DNA of 64,000 bases from assembly GCA_039621445.1 (NCBI GenBank), contig CP154956.1, positions 56,741,220 through 56,805,219 on the forward strand, read 5' to 3'. The position numbers were made by a program, and so were the translations under genes. Numbering within the stretch: position 1 is the first letter of the stretch; the number at the start of each line of letters is the position of its first letter. Positions 33,215 through 45,200 of the stretch are shown one piece after another. Source of the stretch: Euglena gracilis (Eukaryota > Euglenida > Euglenophyceae > Euglenales). The notes below the pieces were generated by a model. It searched no databases and was not told where the DNA came from. It worked only from the letters and a program-made list of their open reading frames with translations.

Positions 33215-36200
33215 CTGAAGCTGAACAGGGGGGGGGGGATGCACACCGGGGGTTCAAAAATTGCAGTGCAAAAAAAATTGCACAAAATTACACATACCAG
33301 AAAAGCCATACCAGAAACCAGAAAAGCTGCATATTCTGCCAATTTACCCGGTCGGTTCGCCCAAAAAGTTGCAACACAATCAGCTGTGGCAATATGCGAT
33401 TGCAGTGCTTACGCCATTCATCCCGAATTTGCTCATCATCCAGCGGAAGACACAACGTTTCATACTTAGAGGTGTCATGCTCACGGTCGATTGGCCGATT
33501 GGGTTTGCACACTGAGTAAACCAACAATAAACAGCCTTTGAACGAAATTTCACTACGCGCATCTGTTTCCCAGCAAAAAAAACCCGTTAAGTTCTCAATT
33601 GCATCAAAAACTGACATTTTCCAAAACAAAATGTCCTGGGCCATGTGCAATTAATTGCACAAAATTGCAAATAGTTCCACATTTCAGGAAAATCAAAAAT
33701 TGCACAAAATTGCAAAAAAATTGCACGGTGCGATTTTCTATCCCCCCCTCCCGAGCTGAACCAACGTCCTTGGGGCATCTTCACCACAGGTGCCTGGCCA
33801 ACGCTGTCGCGCAGAACAGTGATGGTGATGGAATCACCCGGCAAGAAATTGTCGATTGTTGTCAAGCACTTCCGACGGCCTTTTAGGAGATGGATCCAGA
33901 TGCTGCACATTCTTTGATCCAGTGCTGCACATTCTTTGGAATAATGTATAGCACAACAACACAACACACAGTACAGCCTTGCCATTTGCTACCAATTTGT
34001 GGTAGAAATCCCAAAACACTGCACTAGCAAATAAATGATGCTTTTGGAAATGTGGATCAAATTGCTGGAGTTGATGAAATATGTCGTTGTATTTATTTGA
34101 TTATTTGAATGCTTGCAAGGCTCAATGTGGGAGATATTTAGGCTTCCTTTATCAAAATTTATGTGCAAGAATATTCATTTCCAGAATATTATAGGGATTA
34201 TTCAGGAACACTCAGTGTGGATTGATATACAATGAAAGATAATACCCAACGCCCCGTGGGGGTTGGGCTGACTGGAGTCCAAGCCGACAGGGTAAAACCA
34301 GGGTTCGACAAAAGGGCAGGTGGGGGTCGGACCCCCCCCCCACTCCGGGGAGGGCACCCCCCACCTAAACAATGGCGCAGTTTGAGTGACCAATTTTTGG
34401 CCTGGGGCAAAATGAAAGGCCGGAAATTTCCTGCCAGAATGCCACGTTTGGGCAAAAATCTACCATGAAAAAATGAAAAGGGATATTTGGTGCAAAGCAC
34501 AGGAAGGGAAAAAAATTGACCATCTGGGGGCCCTGCCCCCACCCAGGGGTCGGTCCGTGCCCCTTGCACTTGGCAGGTGGGGGGGGGGGTCACTGACAAG
34601 ACGCACTATTATAAAAACGATACATGCATTACCCACTGCAAATACTCATTATGTATTTTCTTTGCACAACGCTTGGTTCTTTGCAATTTTTATACCGTTT
34701 CTCAACATTTTTACCTCTCTTCTGGAGGCCGTCATGTGTTGTATGCATTGAACAGAGGGGGGATACTCAGGTCTTGGACAAATGTGAATAACCCGGAACA
34801 ACAAAAAATTGCTGAATATGCTGGATATAATTTCTGGCCACAGCTCAAAAGGCTGGTTGTGCTGAGTAGGGTAATCCATAATGAGTATCGCATGGCAACA
34901 CTGTTGATTTAAAAACATAAAAAAAATGCTCTTTGTGGACCCATTTATTTACACACAAAACCTTGACTGCTGAGCTCCACCTTGGACCAAACACCAAACC
35001 AGATCCCGTAACCCGGGGTCACAAACAACTTACAAAAATATGCTTTTGCATTCTTTGGTTGGATGATGCTTGGTCGTGGCAAACAAGTCCCCTGCTGATG
35101 ACACCTTCTTCCCTGTGGAGAAAAACAAACATGGTGGACAATGGGAGACAGAGGTAGACATGCTGGTAGTGGCACAATATGGAGAAATGGGGATCCAACA
35201 AGAGCAAACCGTTGATAGCGACTATGATATCCCCAAGGATGAGGCGGCCAGTTTCTTCATCTCGTTGACTGGGGCGGATGCCAGCTTTATTAGCAGGACT
35301 CCCCCTTGGGACATCCAGAACCAAAACCCCCTGTGGAGAGAAGCAACAAGCTTAAAAAAAATCAAACCAGAATGATACGAGTCACTTCTGTTTCCTCATC
35401 TTTCCTGTTCTTTTTCCGCATCTGCTGCTCTTTATGTTGCCCTTTTTTGATTGATTAAATATTCAAGTTTTTCTTTAATCTCCTTTCTTTCAACATTGAT
35501 CGAAAAAGAACAACATTTTGAGTCTCCACAGAAAGGCTTGCAAAGCATCAGGGGAAAGATTGTCCTCATTTTTCTAAACTGATTATTTCAGAGGGTTTTC
35601 TTGAAATAAATAATGATAATATCATCAAAAACATGAGAAAAAATATTTGGGGAAGGGAGGGGGTAACCAAACTCCCCCTGCACGCAACTCTGGAGTTTCC
35701 ACATCTTCAACATGGCACAAAAGGGTAAAACCTTCAGTTATGCTCTATACAGTCTCAGACAATCAGACATTGTGAATCCAAGCTTTGGGCAACCTTCTGC
35801 TGGAGGGAGAGGAATGGACGTAAATGACCTTGCCGATTGCTGTGGGCATCCATTCCACAATGGGCATACCTCCACATTCAATGATTGTAGAGTGGCATCA
35901 GGGGCGATGGAAATCCCCAAGACAGGGCGAAGGACACGGCCACAAACAGGAATGCAGTGCAGGAATGGTACCAGGGGTTTTTTAAGACTGGGGGGGAGGG
36001 GGGGAGGGGGTTGGCACCCACCTACCGACCCCCTGGGGTGGCCCCCCCCGGGGGAGGGGGGGGGGTCCCGGGGGACCCCCCCCACTTTTGCCCGAAAATG
36101 ACCAAGAATGCTAAAAATAGCACTGTTTTCAAAATTTTCGGCGCCGAAAAAGATATACCCACCAGCCCTGACCCCACCCCCGGGGGCGGGCAAGGGACCC

Positions 36201-39200
36201 AGCCACCCTACCCCCCCCGGGAGAGGGGGTCCAAGACTAAAAAAAAAACACCCTGAATGGTACATTGCTGCAGGACACATACCAGAATGAAGAAACACAT
36301 ATCTTGCACATATTGTGCATCAGTGTGGCCTCTTGTGAGTCCAATTCTTGCAGAAAAGTCCCAAACACACATGCTGAATGTTATATACCCTGTAGGCTGC
36401 GGTAACACCTTGACCCCAGGGGTTCCCAGGACAAAAGTTTTTTTCCCGGCCGCTTTTTGTGCCAGAAATTTTTTGGAAATTTTGGTATTTTTGGAAATTT
36501 TTGCCCAAAAAAGTTCGGACGGTTTTGGGGGGCAATCTTTTTTCGGTCACCTGGACCACGCCACTGCACAAGACCCTGGGACCGGGGGAGCGGTGACCCC
36601 TCCACCTGCTCTCATATCAAACCCTGGGTGGGGTTTAGAAGCCGAGGCTTGTCAGGTGCCGTATTTTTCACAAAATTTGCAACTGGTCTGTTCGGTCGGT
36701 TTTCGCATCTGTGCACACCAACCAAAGCAGCATGATATTCATTGAAAGACACCAAGTTGATTTTGGTTTGATGGAGGGAGAGAGAAACAGAAAAAAATGG
36801 AGTAAACCCCCCAAATAACCTGGCAGGGCCCTTGCTCCTGGCAGTGGCCGAATAACTTGGCGGGGGGAGGGGCAAAAAAGATGGTTCCAGTAACTTGGCG
36901 CCCCCTTTTTAGGCAAAATTCCTTTACGACGCTGAAAAAAAAAGCCCAAATAACCTGGCAGGGGGGGGCCAAAAGTTGGTTCCAATAACCTGGCACCCCG
37001 CCAGGTTATTCGGAGGGTGGTTATGATGAAAATGTTTCGATTCAAAAAAATTGGCCTGCTCCCAGAAGGGCTCTTCAGGAATGTCTGGTGGTGGGATGAA
37101 TTCCCACAATGATTTTTTTTTTGGCAGTGGTGCTCCTGGGAGAAACTTAGGTGAACGATCTCGCACTGATGCGACATTCTTTTGTCCGTGTGGGCATTTG
37201 CGCAAATTTGCCCCAGGACGCGGAAATGGAAGCAGGGATTTGGACTGTTAGGTGTTGTAGAAACAGTCCGGACCCCCCTTGGCCAGTGGGGAGGTGTCCG
37301 GACCTGTCACTGTGTCACCCCTCCAGTCCAGGAGGGGGGGGACACCTCCCCAACCCGTACACCCTCCTTATCGAACCCTGCCCCCACTCATGGACAACCG
37401 GTGGGATTTCCAAAAATCGGCCCTTAGGGTGCTTGTATTTAGGGGGTTGCTTTATTTTGAACGTGGCTCCTTTGTGGCTTCTTTCTGCTGGTCCAATAAC
37501 ACAATTTGAATATTTTTAATTTGCAGGGGATCCTCATTTCTTCCATGGGGCATCCCATGTGGTGCTGAAAGATTTCACCTTGCCATCGGTTGCCATGACT
37601 GGGTGGGGGTGAGGTTCAATATAAAGAGGGTGTACGGGTTAGAGGAAGGGGGGTGTCCCCCAAGGGAGGGTCTGCCCCCCCAACAGCCAAGCGCCCCAGC
37701 GGTTCCCGAATCACCCCCAAAGCTCAACTTTTTTCTTTCCGGCTCTTTGCGCCGGAAATGTTGGGTATTTTTGGGAAAATTTTGTCAAAAGAAGCACCCA
37801 AAATGGTACTTTTGGACGATTTGGACGATTTGGCGGACAAATTTTTTTGGTCACCTGGGGGGGGGTTGGTCCCCACCTCCCCTGCTGGACCGGAGGAGGG
37901 CAACCCCCCACCTCATATCGAACCCTGGGACGGTCTGTTTGGTTGGTTTGCTCGCTCATCTGCACACACTGCAATTCACGCACACATCGTTTAGAAGGTG
38001 CGACATTACTGCAATCCAAAAATCCTTAAATACAACATATTCTGCAGAATTTAAGTATAATAAAAGCACCAACCTTCCTGGACCAGTCTTGGGAATGGTG
38101 AATTGAGCCGATGAAAAAAATACTTCACCCCAGTATTTTAGTCAGAAAATGAGGCACAATACATTGGCAGCAATGGATGTTGTGAAAATGTTGCTGTTCA
38201 AGGGGCCATATACTGTGATTCACTGACAACCTTTATTTGACCTCCTTGCGCATACCCCTTACTTACAACACCACCACATTGAGCACAACACCTCAATGCA
38301 ACTATCCTCCTGTTTCCATTCTTCTCTTGCCTTGTAAATCCCCCGTTGTTAAAGACTCAAAAAGAAAATAAATTTTGGTCGATGCACACAATTGTGCACA
38401 TCAACCATTCGAATTGTTGCTGTGCAGATTCGCGCATTGAACGCCCGAAAACAGCACCACAAGGGCACAAGAGACGTAACGTCAGAATTTTATCACATTA
38501 GTTACTCACATTACTTAGGGGGCTCTTGGTTGGTTCTAAAATGGTCGATGTGCGCCAATGCGCACATTGTCCATGTGCGCATTTGCGGACACCGACATCA
38601 TTTTTGCTGTTGTGTGGGTGTCACAGAGTCTTAAACATCAGAGGGGCAAAACAACTTGCCACCAAACTCATCAGGCAGTTTGTGGCAATACTCCTGTGTT
38701 CTGTATCCCCCTCATCAACCACCGGAATTCTCTAACAGTCCATCATTTATATGTTGCATATGCATTTCCACTCTGTTTGTAGCCAAATTCAAAAATACAC
38801 ACAACGGGCGGCAGGGCTCAGAAAGCAAGCAAAAGGTTGTACCTGCCACCCCACCTCCAGAACACCACCTGCCGCTGGCAGTTGTCACAGGAAATGGGGG
38901 TTGGCAGTAAGTTTAGTAACTTTCTCACTTCGGGGAGGGCAGTCCCAGGGTTTCACAACTTGGCAACACGTCAAAATTCTGAGATTCACACCATTCTCGC
39001 AGTCGCCACCCTTAAATTGAGAAATTTAACAAATGGAGGGACAGGTCACAAGCAGTTCAAAAACCTTTCAAAAAACCTGTAACCAGTCCTCCAAAGTCAA
39101 AATTTTTGACATACAGGCAAATACTCACACCTACCAAAAAAAAGTTTAAATGCGAGGTGGTGTGGAGAAGGTGACCCTCCCGAAACTTATGCTCGTTCCA

Positions 39201-42200
39201 AGATTCCCATACAGCCCTTTCCCTAAAAGGTTGGGATCATACAATTGCTTACCGACCCCCGGGGGGGGGGGGGAGGGGGGTCACTCCACTTTTTTAAAAA
39301 CCAGTCAGTCACTTTTTTTTGGGAAGCCAGTCAGTCACTACCCCCCCCCGGGGGGGGGGGGGGTCGGCCACTCAGAAAAACGGCCACTTTCCAGTCACTT
39401 TAGGCCATTTTAGGCCAAAAAAAAATTTCCGGCGCCTTCGGCGCCGGGGTCACTCAAGCCACTTTTGCCCACTCCTGGCCGACCCCCCCCCCGGGGGGGG
39501 GGAGGGGGTCCGGGCCCAAAACCAGTCAGTCACTCTGAAAAAACCAGTCACCCACCCCCCCGGGGGGGGGGGGGTGGGACAGTGCTTAAGCAATTGTCTG
39601 GTTGGGATGTTGGCTCAGAAAACAAGATGATAATTTGTTAAGACCATTCTGGCCGAACCAAAATGGTCGCTCCTATGAGCTAGGGGCACAGGGTTAATAA
39701 TTACAGGCACACCGCAGGCACGGATGTCATCGAATGAAGAAATTGGGTCTTTCTAAAACAACAAGACATTATATCCTGCTTTTGCATTCCTGGCAGTACG
39801 TCAACAGCTGTGAAGTAACAGATCTGACGAGTGTCCTTCTCCCAAAAGCCTTTTCTTTTGAACATCGCACAGCAGCAGCAAACAATGCACAGCAACGGCA
39901 GCAAGCCTGTACTGGAGCAACTACCTAGTTGCTGATGGTTTCATTTGGATCAATTGAAATTTGATTCAAACGATGCAACAATGGTTGTTATTGTTTTTGT
40001 GGCTTTGTTCTTTGGCTCCAGAACCTCCCTTTGCCACATTTGGATCCAACCTGGCAACAATGGCGTGCCATTCTCTGTGGACCACTTTGCGCGGAGAAAT
40101 TCTGAATCGGTATCCAAATAATGCGGTATGTTTTCCCAATAAAGCAGTACATGCATTTCCTTTTCACAGTAAGGGAGAGAAGAACAAAATCAAGACACCC
40201 TGTTTTGTGTTATGGGGTTTCAATAAACAAAATAAAAAAGAGAATTTGAAATTATAAAAATGAGGCAAGCCCAGGGTTCGATATAAGGACAGGTGGGGGG
40301 GGGGTGGTCCGGACCCCCCTGTGGGCCAGGAGGGGGGGGGGGGGGGGGGGGGGACACCCCCCCCCACCTAAACAGGTGCGCGGTCAGGGTGGCCGAAAAT
40401 TTTTGACCCCCCAAAACGACCAAAAGTGCCATTTTGGGCACTTTTGGGGCAAAAATGTGCCAAAAATGCAAAAAATTTTCGGCGCGAAGCGCCGGAGGAA
40501 AAAAATGACCCTTTTTGGGGGGGGTCAATTTTTGCCCCCGAGGGTCGGTCCGGACCCCCCTTGCAGGTGGGGGGGGTGGTCCGGACCCCCCCCTGCGGGC
40601 CAGGAGGGGGGGGGGGGTGGGGGGGGACACCCCCCACCTAAACCATGTACGCCCTCCTTATATCGAACCCTGGGCAAGCCGGCAATAAGATGAGCGACCT
40701 GTCGACACATTGGCCCAGAATGGTGGAAATCATTCACTTAGTAGCCCCAGGGGGGGCACATTTCCCTGGCCAAACCCATGACCCAACCCGGGCGTTCAAC
40801 TCACCTCCCGAGGACTTGACCGGTTGCGGCGGGGAGGAAAACAGGATTCTGTCTTTTGGGTCTCCCCCCGAAAATTCTCCTAAAGATTACATATAAAAAT
40901 ATAATATTAATAATCTTAATACAACATAATATTATGATGAATGAAATATTTATTCATCACAGAAAAAACTCAAAAATATATTAATGAGGCACAGCTCTGG
41001 ATTTTCCACATCTTCAAAAACATGGCTTGTTCACAAAAAAATGGTGTAAACCCTTCAGGTAACCATGCTCCGGGGGGGGGGGGGATCATGAAGGGGTTCA
41101 AAAAGGTAACACTGGAAACAATTTGCAGATCATCCAACAGCTTCACCCAGCAATAGACCAGAAAATCATTGGCATGGAGAAGGAGCCTCTTCTTCACAAT
41201 GTCGATGGGAATGGCAAAACCAACACCTGAGTTGGAACTATGCAATTGCTCATTGTAGGGCACTTCTTTCGTGTCCCTCTCAAAACTATCATCCATATCC
41301 ATTTCACCAGGGGATAAATATTTTATGGGTTATTCACTGAAAACACATCGCAGACTCACTTTCCAATTTCAAAAAAATCTTCTATTAACGTCAACACCAT
41401 TGGACGTATTTCTTGACCTGGGAGCACTGTTCTGCTGTATGGGAAAGCCTGGGACCCCCCACACACCCACCACCCATTTGGGGATTCCCATACAGCCTTG
41501 CCTGGGAATACAAAAAAAAACATTTTGAGTTGGACATTTGTGAACCACACCAGATGAAAATGCCATAATGGCACAACAAAAAGTGTTCAAAAAAATAACA
41601 CTCAGGCGCCTCATGTGGCGCCCCACACAAAATTTATTGTAGCCAATTTAACCCCTGAAATTCAGACCTAAGGATTATTAGGCCCTCTTCAAGAAGCATC
41701 CAAAAGACCCCCCCCCCAACCCAGACGGAGCAAATGTCCACTGCGACAGCACTCCTCCTTGGGCCAACCAAGCAGAAGAATTGGCAACCATACATGAGGT
41801 GCGACAGTTTGCACTTCCAGCTCCATGGGGGCAGATTTTCGAGCACCGCAAAATCATTAGCATGGGGAGGGGACAAACTTTGAACCATATGACACAGCTA
41901 TTCGCATGGAGGAGAAGGGAATGGCTCAATGACAGAGCACTCGGTATGAAGAAAATGCAAAAAAAAGATCAAAAATTGACGAACTTTGGTTAAAATTCAC
42001 CACCTTTGCAAATGTCCAGAAAATTATGCAAAACGACGTTTTGGGGGGGGGGGTTGAAAATAATGGCAAATGTGGTTAAAATTCTCAATTTTTTTTAAAA
42101 AAACGAATATCCAAAAAAATGACTCTTTCTGGTGTTCAAGCTTTGGGGGTGGGGGAATAGCTTGGGGGGTTGACCTGACCCCCCCCCCAAGCTGTTCCCC

Positions 42201-45200
42201 ATGATGTTCCCATGGGCAATAAGGGTTCTGGGGATGGGAATACCCTTCCAAGTGAACCAGCCTCAGTGTAAACACACAAACACACACTCAACTGCCCACC
42301 AGCAATTGCATTGTTGGAGCCCTGCCCGGTGGGGTCCAGGATGGCAGAGTTCATCCCAATCACATTGCCTGCTGAGTCCAGAAGAGGGCCGCCACTGTTC
42401 CCTGCAGAGGACATCATCGTGAAACCGAGGACCAATTGGGGCGCAGAGGAAACAGCTGAAACAGAGGAAACAGCTGCCGCCTTCTCTTGGACCCCGCCCC
42501 AACGTGCCCGTTACTCATACGCGGGTTTGGACCGATCCGGCGAGCAAGCGGCCATCCAAATTGAGATCGACATGGTCAGCAAACAACGGTGCCATTTGAT
42601 GAAAGCAAAGGAAAGGGGTGCTCTCTGAGAGGGAGAGGTGGGCTCCGCCAAAACTCCACGAAAAAACAAGCACGCACAAGCAAGCGCCTCCACGACTCCA
42701 CAAACAAGACAAAGAGTAATTTCTTTGGCTTTGCAAAAGGATTCAAAAACTGGCTACTTACCTACCAGGGCGATCCTTGATGTAAAAGCAAATTCTTGCC
42801 TTCATTGCAAGTCAGGCTAAAGCAAAAGCCACGGCGGAACATGATTTATATGTTCAGTTTTTGAAAGATAGAAAACAATTGGTCATTTTTATTCACCGCA
42901 GGGGAGGACAAACTGTCCCCAGGAATGGGGGTTATGAGGTTATTGCTCATCAATGCAAAATAACTGGTTGTTACTTTTAAACTTGCAATGGGGGAGATAT
43001 TGTTTTTTGAAAGGGCGGGAAAACAAAAGTTACAGACAAACTGTGCAACTATGCTAATGGGATCCTGGATCTCTTTCCAGCGTGGGATGTGAATTCCAGG
43101 CAAATGACACCTGGATTGATGGCCGCATCGGTCTGGATGACACCGCTAATGGGCCGGCCGGATGGCGACGTGATCACACGCCCCAGGCCTGAAATGATCC
43201 CCTGCGTCAAAGTGTGGTCCAGGCCAGGGTCAGGTGCCCAATAAGGATGGCCACCGAGACAGAAATTTTGAGGCTCCGAAGCCACTGAACAAACAGGCAA
43301 TCAAAACAATATAAAACTCACGGATTTCAGGCGCCAGAAGCAGGATGCATGGATCGAGAGCAAAAAGAAAACCAGGTGTAAACCCCTGGATTGTCTGAGA
43401 CCCACCAATTAAATGAACTGATGCTCACAATCACAACCCCCCCCCCCAAATCAGAACTGATTTGGACACCTTGGTTGAATGGGTTCCCAATGGCAAGTAC
43501 CTGTGACAAAAAGAGACGCATATGTCACCCCCAGCCCTGCGGCTGGACGTTGGGACAACCGGGAGCTGACGATGCTTTGTGGGCATCATATGCGGTTTCT
43601 GTGCTCCACCACACCGTGCTGTTGCAGTTTTATCATAAGCATCTCCCCTCCACCTGGGTCAGTGGGCACCAGGAGGGCACCGAAGGTCCAAACTTTTGGG
43701 GCATTTACCCAAAAATTCCCGGCACTTTGTGGGCCAATGGGAGGGGACAGGGCTCCACACCATGAATCATTCATGATTCATGGTTCATGGTGAAAAAGAC
43801 ACCTGGTGGCATGCAACCTGCCGTCAGACGAGAACACCAAGGCTTTAAATCCGCCTCCCCAAACCTGGCGAGGTGTCCAGTTATTGGAACCATCACTCTT
43901 TCCAGCAATGAACCTTACCCAGAAAAAATGTCAAGGTTAGTGGAATGAGCCTTTTTGAATTGGCAAGGTTTCTGCTCAAGGACTCGGGGGGGGGGGGGTC
44001 GAATGGCTTCTACTTTGCTAGACACTGGAGAAAAACCACTTGTCGGACCTCCCCCCAGGGTCCCCCCAATGGGAAAAAATTCCTTTGGCACTGCTCACCG
44101 AGGTGGAAACGGGGGTTTTAATGTGCTTTTTTGGGGCCGATTTTGTTCGGAAAAATCTCAAAAATGTCGAAAAATGGGCTTCTTTGGCAAGTTTTGGGGG
44201 TCCAGAAAAAAATTTGCGCCAACCACAGATAAGCAAACCATTTGATCCGCCACAGCCACCAACACAGGGTGGCTGTTTTTTTTTGGCAGTAAACCCCCCC
44301 CTCTAAACAGCAGTTTTGGTTTCTGTCTCCAGGGGGGGGGGGGATTGATATCGGAGGCCTTCGGAAAATTGCGGGAAAATTGCGAAAAAATTGCGGAAAA
44401 TTTGATATCAGGAATATACACATTTCTGCTTGAGGGGACTTAGAAAATTGATGGCTTTTGTAATGTGGCCCCATGATCAGTTACAAAAGCCAAGCTCGAC
44501 AACAACTGATATTTCTTTTTTTGAAGACCTCATTCACCCTGTGCAACACCCTGTGTCCCTCTCTTTCTCTCCCTCTTTTGGGGTACATGGAGTTCGCTTA
44601 ACCTCTTCCGCAATGAAATCACTCCAGCTGGCAAAATTCTCCAGGTACCAATCAGCAGCGTCAAATCTGAGTTCTGCTTCCAGCAGAACTCAATTTGCTG
44701 GAGTTTTGCTGAATTTCCTGGAGTTCCAACGTGTGCTGACCACTTGGCGGCCCGGCGTTGCTTACCATTGGGTGGTCCCCATTTAAACGACCATCACATT
44801 GGGTGGAACGGCTTGAACTCATTGCATCTTCCGTCTTCGGTGGTGGGGGAAAAAATTGCGGAAAAAATGGAAAAAAATTGCGGAAAAATTGCGGAAATTC
44901 GGGAAAAATTGCGGAAAATTGCGGAAAATTGCGGAAATTGCGGAAAATTGCGGAAATTGCGGAAAAATTGTGGATATCAATCCCCCCCCCTGCACTGTCT
45001 CGACCCTCCAAAAATTACTGTATGGTGACAATTTCCTTGCTGTGAAATAAATGCAGGTGGGTCATTTTTCACCAATCCAACAGAAAAATGTTGATCAAAT
45101 AAGTTCACAACATCACACTTTCCCCAGCCCAACCATTGGCTCAGGGTGGTTGAACAATAAAGGGCTGCAACCTGAAATGAAATGAAATGAAGTGAAAAAG

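Larger units (their letters stand above)
35960..41182. other. Protease intron 10 (about 5.2 kb), transposon-filled
   Basis: It contains C/G modules at 35,985-36,240, 36,405-36,650 and 37,600-37,930, each ending in a variant of TATCGAACCCTGGG. A CCAAATAACCTGGC / GCCAGGTTATTCGG inverted cluster lies at 36,810-37,020. The CAATTGCTTA element is at 39,242-39,596 and the element with perfect termini at 40,271-40,673. A short plus-strand frame at 39,988-40,118 starts [20 protein letters not shown], like a signal peptide, and meets a GTATCC donor. It is unsupported otherwise. Confidence 0.6.

Noticed and set aside
38640-38720. Histone H3-like text (AKQLATK) on the plus strand
   Set aside because: Only six residues agree, the following residues do not match H3, and the paralogous copy at 61 kb does not preserve the frame.
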